This document shows positions 44,905 through 53,355 of a DNA stretch of 64,000 nt, piece after piece. Source of the stretch: Chitinophagaceae bacterium (GTDB lineage: Bacteria; Bacteroidota; Bacteroidia; Chitinophagales; Chitinophagaceae); NCBI GenBank assembly GCA_019638625.1, contig JAHBTK010000001.1, positions 301,434 through 365,433 of the forward strand. The letters are read 5' to 3'. The translations under genes were made by a program, and so were the position numbers. Position 1 is the stretch's first letter. Every line of letters starts with the position of its first letter. Under the pieces are notes generated by a model that was not told the DNA's origin, did no database searches, and was given only the letters and a program-made list of their open reading frames with translations.

Positions 44905-47331
44905 ATGATAAAAAATTATTTCAAGATCGCCTGGCGGAATCTCCTTAAAAATAAAGGCTATTCTGTCATCAATATTCTGGGCTTATCTATCGGTATGGCC
45001 GTTTGCCTCCTGATCATGCTTTTTGTGCAGCATGAACGCAGCTATGACCAATATCACGCCCATGCCAACAGGATATACCGCGCCGATATAGAGATAAAAT
45101 TTGGCAATAACCACCTGGACCTGGCTGTAGCCAATCCGAACTTCGGCGAAACGGCTAAAAATGATATCGCCGCTGTGGAAGACTATGCACGTATCCGCTG
45201 GTACGGCGGACTGCTGATCAAAAAAGGCAATGAAAACATTCGTGAAAGCCATGTGGCTTATGCAGATAATGCACTTTTCTCGATTTTCTCATTTCCCTTT
45301 CTGGATGGCGATCCTAAAACGGCCCTTACAGAACCTAATACCATTGTGATCAATGAATCCATTGCCCGGAAGTATTTCAATTCCACCCAGGTGGTGGGTA
45401 AAACACTCACCATCAATGATAAGCAGCATCGCCGTATTTCGGGAGTGATCAAAGATATTCCGGAAAACACGCATTTTCAGTTCAGGATGTTTGTACCCAT
45501 GTTTGAAGATGAGTACTCAAAAGAAAAAACATGGGCGGGCAGCCAAAACTACAACACCTACCTGCTGGCAGGAGTAGGAACCAATACAGCACATCTCCAT
45601 GCAGCATTAAAAAAAATGTTAGAAAAGAATCTGAATACAGACCTTCAGCACATTATCGGAAAGTCTGTGACCGAATTTGAATCCCAGGGCGACTTCTTTA
45701 AGGTTTCCCTTATGCCCCTTCCTGACATTCATTTACATTCCAACAAAATAGGTGAGCTGTATGGCGGCGGAAATCCCCAATATGTGTATGTGTTTTCAGC
45801 CATCGCCCTGTTTATTCTGGTGATAGCCTGTATCAATTTCATGAACCTGGCAACAGCCCGTATGTCGGGAAGGGCAAGAGAAGTAGGCTTACGTAAAAGT
45901 ATAGGGGCGCTGCGGAGCAGCCTTATCGTACAATTCCTGTCGGAGTCCATGCTCACGGCTGTTTTTTCAATGGCATTGGCAGTAGGGTTGGCATTACTGG
46001 CTTTGCCGGTATTCAATGAATTGGCCGGCAAGCAAATGCAGGCTGCATTTTTAACCCAACCCACCGTAGTGCTCTTATTAGCAGCACTTACAGGTATAGT
46101 AGGCATATTGGCGGGGGCTTATCCGGCTTTTTATTTTTCGGCATTTCAGCCTGTAAAAGTGCTTAAAGGCGCCCCGGGGAATTCATTCAAAAGATCTTTC
46201 CTCCGCAACGGGCTGGTGGTTTTTCAGTTTGCAGCCTCTATCGTGTTGATCGTGGGGACCATTGTGATCTATCAACAGATGGATTATATCCGGAAAAAAG
46301 ACATCGGCTATAACAGGGAGCAAATGTTGGTCATAAACAATACCGGTCACCTGGGGGCGCATGTGCAAAGTTTCAAAGACCAGTTGCTGGCAATGGCGGG
46401 CGTCAAAAATGTAACCGTTACCGGCTTTTTGCCGACTTCTTATTACAGGAGCAACAATTCTTTTTTTCCTACTCCTGGCTTAGACACCAAAGAGGCGATC
46501 TCAATGCAAAAATGGGACGTGGATGAAAATTACATCACAACCATGAACATGAAGATCATTGAGGGCAGGAATTTCGATAAAACCATGGGCACCGATAGCA
46601 ATGCTGTCATTATCAACGAGGCCGCGGCTAAGTTCCTGGGTAATAAGGATATATTGAACAAGCTGTTTTATACGGTCGAAGATGAGGAAACCAGGGCTTT
46701 AAAGGTGTACAGGGTGATTGGTGTGGTAAAGGATTTTAACTTTTCGTCGCTTCGTGATGAGATAAAACCACTGGCGTTGTTATATGGAAGCAATACCGAC
46801 GGTATTACCGTCAGGTTGCAAAGCAAAGATCTCCCGGCCCTGATCAGCCAGATAAAAGACAGGTGGACAGCTTACTCCCCCGGCCTGCCATTTGAATACA
46901 GCTTCATGGACGAGGATTTCAATACTTTCTACAAGGCTGAAGAAAAAACAGCCGGTATTTTTACCGCTTTTGCTGTGTTGGCTTTGTTCATCGGTTGTAT
47001 GGGACTATTTGGATTGGCCACTTTCACAGCAGAACAGCGTACCAAAGAAATAGGGGTAAGAAAAGTACTGGGGGCAGGCGTTCCAACTATTGTTGCGTTG
47101 TTGTCCAAAGACTTCCTGAAACTGGTTTTCATTGCTATCGTGATCGCCGGCCCGGTTGCTTATTATTTCATGAGCAGGTGGCTGGCTGATTTTGCTTACC
47201 GTATCGATATAGAATGGTGGGTATTCGCGGTGGCAGGATCGGTAGCAGTATTGATAGCTTTATTAACGGTCGGGTACCAGTCAATTAAAAGTGCTTTAAT
47301 GAATCCGGTGAAGGCATTGCGAACGGAGTAA
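44905..47331 (+). CDS. P11: double FtsX/MacB-type ABC permease
   Basis: 808 residues, same length as P2, and similar to P2 and P4 in the opening (INILGLSIGMAVCLLIMLFVQHE) and the periplasmic FSSLRDEIKPLALLYG region. Its first loop, SGRAREVGLRKSIGA, differs from the rest by Leu and Ser in the RK region. The second, EQRTKEIGVRKVLGAG, ends in Gly instead of Ser. It has its own leader and repeat block, so it is probably transcribed alone. The native end KALRTE is followed by a hairpin-rich CCTCTCTCCCC...GGGAAGAGAGG segment that may stop the transcript. Confidence 0.95.
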   Translation: MIKNYFKIAWRNLLKNKGYSVINILGLSIGMAVCLLIMLFVQHERSYDQYHAHANRIYRADIEIKFGNNHLDLAVANPNFGETAKNDIAAVEDYARIRWYGGLLIKKGNENIRESHVAYADNALFSIFSFPFLDGDPKTALTEPNTIVINESIARKYFNSTQVVGKTLTINDKQHRRISGVIKDIPENTHFQFRMFVPMFEDEYSKEKTWAGSQNYNTYLLAGVGTNTAHLHAALKKMLEKNLNTDLQHIIGKSVTEFESQGDFFKVSLMPLPDIHLHSNKIGELYGGGNPQYVYVFSAIALFILVIACINFMNLATARMSGRAREVGLRKSIGALRSSLIVQFLSESMLTAVFSMALAVGLALLALPVFNELAGKQMQAAFLTQPTVVLLLAALTGIVGILAGAYPAFYFSAFQPVKVLKGAPGNSFKRSFLRNGLVVFQFAASIVLIVGTIVIYQQMDYIRKKDIGYNREQMLVINNTGHLGAHVQSFKDQLLAMAGVKNVTVTGFLPTSYYRSNNSFFPTPGLDTKEAISMQKWDVDENYITTMNMKIIEGRNFDKTMGTDSNAVIINEAAAKFLGNKDILNKLFYTVEDEETRALKVYRVIGVVKDFNFSSLRDEIKPLALLYGSNTDGITVRLQSKDLPALISQIKDRWTAYSPGLPFEYSFMDEDFNTFYKAEEKTAGIFTAFAVLALFIGCMGLFGLATFTAEQRTKEIGVRKVLGAGVPTIVALLSKDFLKLVFIAIVIAGPVAYYFMSRWLADFAYRIDIEWWVFAVAGSVAVLIALLTVGYQSIKSALMNPVKALRTE

Positions 47332-47604
47332 AGCCTCTCTCCCCCGACCCCTCTCCCCAAAGGGAAGAGAGGTGCCCAATTCAAATAGGGTTTATGAAAT
47401 GCGGTTGGGGGAGGTTATGAAGATGGAAATGTGAAGATGTGAGTCCCGCAACTGCGGGATGGAAATGTCGGAAGGATGGAGTTTATTGTACAGGTGATGT
47501 GGAAGATATGTAGCTTGGTGTTATTCTGCAGCACCACTCCCTCTCCTGGTAGGGAGAGGGAGAAGGAGGGTGAGGCTAAAAATCAGCAATCATAAATATA
47601 CCTT
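47332..47604. repeat. Intergenic repeat block before P12
   Basis: A CTCTCTCCCC...AAAGGGAAGAGAG repeat follows the P11 stop. After an inverted pair GTCCCGCAACTGCGGGA (about 47442-47460) comes one GTGATGTGGAAG repeat (47493-47578) with the 26-nt hairpin CTCCCTCTCC-TGGT-AGGGAGAGGGAG at 47537-47562, 42 bp before the P12 start. Confidence 0.72.
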
Positions 47605-50007
47605 ATGTTCAAAAATTATTTCAAAACTGCATTCAGAAATCTTACACGAAACAAGATTTATTCCTTCATCAACATTGCAGGTCTGAGTATCGGCCTTGCC
47701 TGCGCCATGCTTATTATGCTGTATGTAAAAGATGAGATAAGCTTTGACAGGTTTCACAAAAATGCAGACAACATTTACCGTATCGGCTCAAAGATGAAGA
47801 TGGCCGGCGGAGAACAGGAAACGGGTATTACCGGCTGGTTACCGGGGCCGCGGTTTGCACAAAATGTTCCGGGCATAAAAGCCTTTTCGCGCATGCAGCA
47901 ATATGCACAGGACACGAAAATAGGAGCGGAAGTGCAGGGACAGGACCTTTTTCGTGTGGACGCCGATTTTTTTTCTGTATTTACCTTCCCGCTGATAAGC
48001 GGCAATCCAAAAACATGCCTGTTAGACCCTTATTCTATTGTACTTTCGGAAGATGCGGCAAAAAAACGATTCGGTACAGCCGATGCCGTTGGTAAGACGG
48101 TAATGCTGAAAGAGGACAGCGCATTTGTTCCTTACAAAGTAACCGCTGTTACAAAAAACTGCCCTCAAAATTCTTCCATCAGGTTCAGCGCTTTAACACC
48201 CATTCCCCGGCTATCAGATGAAGAAGCAAAAAACAATATGAACTGGTTTAATTCCTTCTTAAATACATTTATAGTACTTGATGACAATGCAAACCGGCAA
48301 ACAGTTGAAAAGCAGATGCAAAGCTTTTATGAAGAGGATGCCAGACTTGCATTTGATGACCTTAGGAAGAAATATGGTGATATTGTGGAGGAAATGGGTT
48401 CCTATTTTTTACAGCCCTTCACCGATATGCATCTAAGTACAAACCTGCCGCCTGGAAACGGGTTAAGTGGTGGCAGCAACCCCATGTATTCATACATACT
48501 CTCGGGCATAGCTTTATTCGTATTGCTTATTGCGTGCATCAATTTTGTAAACCTCACAGTCGCACGTTCAGTTAAACGTGCCAGAGAAATAGGTATTCGA
48601 AAAGTAGTGGGCGGCGACAGAAAACAGCTCATCATGCAGTTTCTCGGTGAGTCATTTTTTTTATGCGCCATTGCCTTTGCCCTTGCTATTTTGTTGGTAC
48701 AGTTGCTGTTGCCTTTATTTAGCGGGCTTACCAATAAAACATTATCTGTTTCTTATTTGGTTGACACAAAGCTGGTGACAGGTTACCTTCTGCTTTTGAT
48801 CGTTACCGGTTTGCTGGCAGGTTTTTATCCTGCATTGGTATTATCGGGTTACAACCCGGTGCAAACTTTATACAGCCGGTTTAATATTTCCGGTAAAAAC
48901 TATTTACAAAAATTGCTGGTAGTGCTGCAGTTTGCACTGGCTTCTTTTTTAATTATCGCCACGCTTACTATTTATAACCAGTTTGATTTCCTTACTAATG
49001 CAGATTTAGGATACGATGACAGCAATATTGTAGAGGTGCATAAATATGACGTTTCGCATACAAAAGCATCAGTATTTAAGACAGCGCTTTTAAAGAACCC
49101 CGACATTGCAGGTGTAAGTGCTAAAAACAGCGGATCAAATACTACCGGAGCGAAATTGAGCAATGATTCTGTGATGCAATTCCGGTACGAAACAATAGAC
49201 GAGTCATTCCTCCCCCAATTTAAGATCCCGCTTGTTCAGGGAAGGAATTTTTCATCCGGTCTTCCTTCTGACGCAAGCAATTCTGTATTGGTAAATGAAG
49301 CATTTGTAAAACAGGCAGGATGGAAGGAGCCAATCGGCGAAACAGTGAATTTCTGGTATAGGGATAACGACGCAATATACCATGTAGTGGGTGTAGTGAA
49401 GAACTATCATTATGCGCCGCTGAACGAAGAGATTGGGCCGCAGCTTTTCACGATGAGGGATAAGAATAACTACGGAACATTTTATATAAAAATAAAACCA
49501 GAGAAAACCGGTGAAAGCCTGGCTTTTATACAACATACATTTACAGAGTTTTTCCCGCTAAGCCCATACGCATATACTTTTAAAGATGAGGAGAACAGAC
49601 GGCAGTATGATGATATTGCCAGGTGGAAGCAGATCCTTTTATTTGGCGCGGCGCTCACTATTTTTATTTCATGTGTCGGCTTGTTTGGCTTGTCAGTTTT
49701 ATCGGCTGAAAAAAGAACAAAAGAGATAGGCATACGAAAAGTACTGGGTGCTTCGGTAAATAATGTGGTCACTATCTTATCCAGAGATTTTATAAAGCTG
49801 GTTGTAATTGCATTGCTGATTGCATCACCGCCTGCGTACCTGGCTGCCGCCAAATGGCTGCAGAATTTCCCGTACAGGATTACATTGAGCTGGTGGGTTT
49901 TTGCCATGACTGCATGCCTGGTTATTGTGATTGCATTGGCAACGGTAAGCTTCCAGGCGATCAAAGCTGCGATGGCAAACCCGGTCACAGCATTACGGAG
50001 CGAATAG
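47605..50007 (+). CDS. P12: double FtsX/MacB-type ABC permease
   Basis: 800 residues and the nearest paralog of P1. The two share IYSFINI.GLSIGLAC, a KDE.SFDRFH block, SNPMYSYILSGIALF, VKRA(K/R)EIGIRKVVGGDR and SAEKRTKEIGIRKVLGAS. The first 60 residues are roughly three-quarters identical by eye. Unlike P1 it has no sigma-54-like promoter and instead carries the hairpin repeat of the array upstream. This suggests that coding sequence and control region have been shuffled separately. The last residues TALRSE come from element copy 5 with a Thr instead of Ala. Last gene of the array. Confidence 0.95.
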   Translation: MFKNYFKTAFRNLTRNKIYSFINIAGLSIGLACAMLIMLYVKDEISFDRFHKNADNIYRIGSKMKMAGGEQETGITGWLPGPRFAQNVPGIKAFSRMQQYAQDTKIGAEVQGQDLFRVDADFFSVFTFPLISGNPKTCLLDPYSIVLSEDAAKKRFGTADAVGKTVMLKEDSAFVPYKVTAVTKNCPQNSSIRFSALTPIPRLSDEEAKNNMNWFNSFLNTFIVLDDNANRQTVEKQMQSFYEEDARLAFDDLRKKYGDIVEEMGSYFLQPFTDMHLSTNLPPGNGLSGGSNPMYSYILSGIALFVLLIACINFVNLTVARSVKRAREIGIRKVVGGDRKQLIMQFLGESFFLCAIAFALAILLVQLLLPLFSGLTNKTLSVSYLVDTKLVTGYLLLLIVTGLLAGFYPALVLSGYNPVQTLYSRFNISGKNYLQKLLVVLQFALASFLIIATLTIYNQFDFLTNADLGYDDSNIVEVHKYDVSHTKASVFKTALLKNPDIAGVSAKNSGSNTTGAKLSNDSVMQFRYETIDESFLPQFKIPLVQGRNFSSGLPSDASNSVLVNEAFVKQAGWKEPIGETVNFWYRDNDAIYHVVGVVKNYHYAPLNEEIGPQLFTMRDKNNYGTFYIKIKPEKTGESLAFIQHTFTEFFPLSPYAYTFKDEENRRQYDDIARWKQILLFGAALTIFISCVGLFGLSVLSAEKRTKEIGIRKVLGASVNNVVTILSRDFIKLVVIALLIASPPAYLAAAKWLQNFPYRITLSWWVFAMTACLVIVIALATVSFQAIKAAMANPVTALRSE

Positions 50008-50052
50008 CGTAGTAATGCGGAGATCCCGATGAAGCGAAGCTGATATCGGGAT
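49986..50052 (+). repeat. C-terminus-replacing palindromic element, copy 5
   Basis: 67 bp in P12, with a C-to-A type change giving TALRSE. Removing it restores V-K-S-L-R-K-E and a TAG stop. Confidence 0.8.
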
Positions 50053-50440
50053 GAAGAGTTTGAGGAAGGAGTAGCCTCTCTCCCCAGCCCCTCTCCCCAA
50101 AGGGAAGAGGGGTGCCCCAATTCTAAGATAGGTGATGAAATGTAGCGAGGGGAGGTTGATAATGTGGAAGTGTGAAGATGTGAAAATATTGCTTGGATTT
50201 ATCGTACAGATGATGTGGTAGGTACAACGCTTGGAATTATTCTGCAGCACCGCTTCCTTTCCCTGGGAAAGGGAGAAGGAGAGATAGGCTGATGTGGTAG
50301 ATATACAGCCTGGAATTGTTCTTCAGTACCGTCCCTCTCCGTTGCGGGGAGAGGGAAAGAGGGTGAGGCTGCACCGTTCTTCTCTGCAGGAGAAGGATAA
50401 GAGTCTGCCCGAACGACGTTCAGCCGGGCAGGGGATAGGC
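50053..50440. repeat. Intergenic repeat block after P12
   Basis: A CTCTCCCC...AAAGGGAAGAGGGG repeat follows the old P12 end. Then come two TGATGTGGTAG repeats (50211-50288 and 50290-50370) with stems CTTCCTTTCC/GGAAAGGGAG and CCCTCTCC/GGAGAGGG. A third hairpin TTCTTCTCT/AGGAGAAGG follows, and the block ends with GCCCGAACGACGTTCAGCCGGGC-type arms. Confidence 0.72.
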
Positions 50441-50507
50441 AAATTACCTTAGGGCGATTACAGATAGTTTTTCTACCTTCATAACAACTATCACATTTAA
50501 ACAAACC

Positions 50508-51791
50508 ATGATGAATTCTTTTAATCGCAGGCATTTTATTAAAAGCGGCAGCCTGGCTGCATTGGGTGTCGCTTTTGCTCCTTCTCTCAGGGCATTTGCC
50601 CACAGCGATAAATTAAGGATAGCGCATATTGGTTTAGGTGGCATGGGTAATTCGCATATGAAATGGTTTGCCAACATTCCCGAAGTGGATATAGTGGCAT
50701 TGTGCGATGTGGATTCAATACGCCTGAAGGAGACACAGAATAAACTGAAGGAGTTACGCCCGAAGGGGCCGAAAATAAAAACATACGGGGATTTCAGGCG
50801 GATACTCGACCGGAAGGATATAGACGCTATCACCTGTGCCACTCCCGACCACTGGCACGCGGCCATTGCCACGCTGGCATTCCAGGCAGGCAAGGATGTT
50901 TATGGCGAAAAGCCTTTATCTTATGATGTGGGAGAGGGAAAGATTATGCTGGAGAACCTCAACCGGTACAACCGCGTTTTCCAGATGGGCAACCAAATAC
51001 ATGCCACGGACAACTATCACAGGGTGGTAGAGCTGGTAAAATCGGGCGTTATCGGCAATGTGCACACGGTTCGTTTATGGAAGACCGGGACTCCACCCGA
51101 GCTGAAAGGAACAGAACCGGCGCCGGTACCTTCTCATCTCAATTGGGATATGTGGCTGGGACCTGCTCCCTATACGGAGTACATTCCCGCGAAATGTCAT
51201 TTTACCTATCGCTATTTTCTTGATTACTCCGGTGGTGTGTTTGCCGATTTCTGGTGCCATATTGCTGATATTGTATTCTGGAGCCTGCAACCCAAAGGAC
51301 TGAAAAAAGTTCATGCCAGGGGAGAAAAAGCGGATGGTATAGCGGATGTACCCAAATGGCTGGACGCTGATTTTGAATTTGACAATCTGAAAATTCTCTG
51401 GACCAGTAAACCACCGGATGTGCCGGGCGCTGCTGAAAGAGGTATCGGAGCGTATTTTGAAGGAGATAAGGGAACCCTGATCTGCGACTACAGTACCCGT
51501 TCTATTACTATTAACGGAGAGACGATGACGGATATAGCTCATGTGCCGATGTCTGTTAAGCGATCACCGGGTCACCAGCAAAATTTCGTTGATGCTGTCA
51601 AATCCCGTTTGCAACCTGAGTCTAACCTGGCGTATGCCCGCGAAATGACCTTCCCGATGCACCTGGCGCTCATTTCTTACCGGCTTGGCCGTCCATTGCA
51701 ATGGGATGCGATTGCAGAACAGTTTGTTGGAGATGCCGATGCCAACGCTCTGCTGCACCGGGAGCACCGGCAGAAATGGAAGTTGATCTAG
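50508..51791 (+). CDS. Gfo/Idh/MocA-family oxidoreductase, Tat-exported
   Basis: A 427-residue NAD(P)-dependent oxidoreductase of sugar-like substrates. A Tat signal (NRRHFIKSG, then a hydrophobic stretch to AFA) precedes the Rossmann fold LRIAHIGLGGMGNSH. Typical segments follow: DIVALCDVD, ATPDHWHAA, and the catalytic-region motif GKDVYGEKPLSYDVGEGK with the Glu-Lys-Pro triad. The periplasmic targeting is common for this family in Bacteroidota, where many members act in glycan or polyol breakdown. The specific sugar cannot be deduced. It faces the next oxidoreductase tail to tail across 46 bp. A second ATG at 50511 is equally possible as a start. Confidence 0.92.
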   Translation: MMNSFNRRHFIKSGSLAALGVAFAPSLRAFAHSDKLRIAHIGLGGMGNSHMKWFANIPEVDIVALCDVDSIRLKETQNKLKELRPKGPKIKTYGDFRRILDRKDIDAITCATPDHWHAAIATLAFQAGKDVYGEKPLSYDVGEGKIMLENLNRYNRVFQMGNQIHATDNYHRVVELVKSGVIGNVHTVRLWKTGTPPELKGTEPAPVPSHLNWDMWLGPAPYTEYIPAKCHFTYRYFLDYSGGVFADFWCHIADIVFWSLQPKGLKKVHARGEKADGIADVPKWLDADFEFDNLKILWTSKPPDVPGAAERGIGAYFEGDKGTLICDYSTRSITINGETMTDIAHVPMSVKRSPGHQQNFVDAVKSRLQPESNLAYAREMTFPMHLALISYRLGRPLQWDAIAEQFVGDADANALLHREHRQKWKLI

Positions 51792-51837
51792 GAGGAGATG
51801 GTAAAATAGCAAGACCGTAAGATATCTCTTAGATGCA

Positions 51838-53055
51838 TTATCTGTCAAAGTTTGGAATAGCCATATACTCCCCGTCTTTTAATGCAGATTGATGTGCTAC
51901 AATGCCCGGCGCTGTATAAGCGATGGCTTCATATACATTTATTTCAGGCTGCCTGTCTTCCAGGATTGCGCTCAGGAATTCATGCGTGATGAATGTATGT
52001 GATCCTTCATGCCCGCTGTCGTGCCGCATCCGCTCAGGTAGCATATCTGTTTGCCACCACTTGGGCACATTGCAGGGTTCCACAATATTTTTTGTGTGTG
52101 CAAAACCCGCATCATCCCTCCCCTGTATTTCTTCTGAGCGTACCACCATAAATTGTTTACTCCGCCCGTCGGGATAAAAGAAACTCATTTGATCACCCCG
52201 CCATTCTGCCCTCTCTGCTTCCACCAGGGCGCCTTTCCAGTTAACTTCCACCCGGAACGGTATATTTTGATTGGTTTTAAAAAAAGCGGTTTCGTTCCAG
52301 AAGGGATTGTTATATGGATTATTCTTCAGGAGTTCGTGTCTATCACCCCAACCCGCAGCCGTTACATGCGTCAGGCGGGCGCCCGTAACCGAAATAAGAA
52401 ACGACGTGCAGTGGGTAGGGTACAGCATGGGGGGAAATCCATGTCGCCAGGTTTGTTTTCCTTCCTCAAAAAAATACTTCTCCAGTCCCGGATGATTATA
52501 TTCAGATGCGGCGCTGAAAATGCTACCAAATGTTCCTTCCCTGTAAAACTTACGGGCGGTAATTGCCCCCTGGCGGTACACGCTGGTCTCTGCCATCATA
52601 TATTTCAATCCGCTTTGCTCCACCGCTTTTTTAAGTGCATCGCACTCTTCCAGTGTCAGCGCGGCGGGTACGGCACACAGTACATGCTTACCTGCCTTAA
52701 GACATTCGATGGTATGGCGCACATGGTCAGGGGCAGGCGTTGCCAGGAATACTGCTTCTACTTTTTTATTTTTCAATAGTTCTGTCAGTGATGGGTAGCT
52801 TGTGTTGCATTGATAGGTCTCCATAAGCCGTGCCCTCCTGTCTTCCCGCAAATCACTTACAGCTTCCACGATGCAGTTGGGATGCTCATTGAAGTAGAAA
52901 CTTAACCCGAATCTGCCGCCGACTATACCCACTCTCAGCTTTCGCGCTGATGTAAAAGGAGCCGCGAACAAAAATCGTTGGGATATCAAAGCCAATGCCC
53001 CGGCGCCCGTGGTTTTAACAAAGGCTCTGCGGCTACGGTTGCTGCGATCTGCCAT
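51838..53055 (-). CDS. Gfo/Idh/MocA-family oxidoreductase, Tat-exported
   Basis: 405 residues, distantly related to its convergent neighbour. The Tat signal is SRRAFVKTTGAGALALIS. The dinucleotide-binding motif is degenerate, LRVGIVGGRFGLSFY, with Arg-Phe after GG. The EKP motif of typical members is changed to AGKHVLCAVPAALTLEE, so the catalytic lysine seems to be missing (CAVP instead of EKP). Loss of that Lys suggests a divergent or non-oxidoreductase activity, such as lyase-type chemistry known in some relatives; this is inference. A near-consensus TAACTTTA box lies at 53096-53103 upstream. Confidence 0.87.
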   Translation of the reverse strand: MADRSNRSRRAFVKTTGAGALALISQRFLFAAPFTSARKLRVGIVGGRFGLSFYFNEHPNCIVEAVSDLREDRRARLMETYQCNTSYPSLTELLKNKKVEAVFLATPAPDHVRHTIECLKAGKHVLCAVPAALTLEECDALKKAVEQSGLKYMMAETSVYRQGAITARKFYREGTFGSIFSAASEYNHPGLEKYFFEEGKQTWRHGFPPMLYPTHCTSFLISVTGARLTHVTAAGWGDRHELLKNNPYNNPFWNETAFFKTNQNIPFRVEVNWKGALVEAERAEWRGDQMSFFYPDGRSKQFMVVRSEEIQGRDDAGFAHTKNIVEPCNVPKWWQTDMLPERMRHDSGHEGSHTFITHEFLSAILEDRQPEINVYEAIAYTAPGIVAHQSALKDGEYMAIPNFDR

Positions 53056-53254
53056 AGTGATTCTTTAAAATGTTCATAAAGCGTGGTAGCTGCACTAAAG
53101 TTAGTAATTGCAGGAGACCGGGAACTCCGTGCAATACTGCCTGGTATTCAATTATTCAGGTAGTAACCTGCTTGCAGGTGCTGCCGGAAAACTAAAATTC
53201 ATTATTTCTACAATATTTAGGGGAATATATATGTTTTATATGTTTAAAATATGT

Positions 53255-53269
53255 AAACACTTAGTGTTT
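53255..53269. repeat. 15-nt inverted repeat in AT-rich gap
   Basis: AAACACT-T-AGTGTTT lies in the 300-bp divergent gap 53056-53355, about 90 bp before the giant gene. It may be an operator. Nothing else was recognised in the gap, which is strongly AT-rich from 53200 on. Confidence 0.4.
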
Positions 53270-53355
53270 GATAAGTGAAATTTCTGTTTTAATTAAATAA
53301 AAACGTTTGCTAACGCCTGAATCCCAGGAATTTAGAACCTATTGAATACTGCACA

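Noticed and set aside
20910..50440. Repeat blocks of the array as a CRISPR array
   Set aside because: The units are separated by 2-8 kb of coding genes, differ in length and have no uniform spacers; no cas gene is present.
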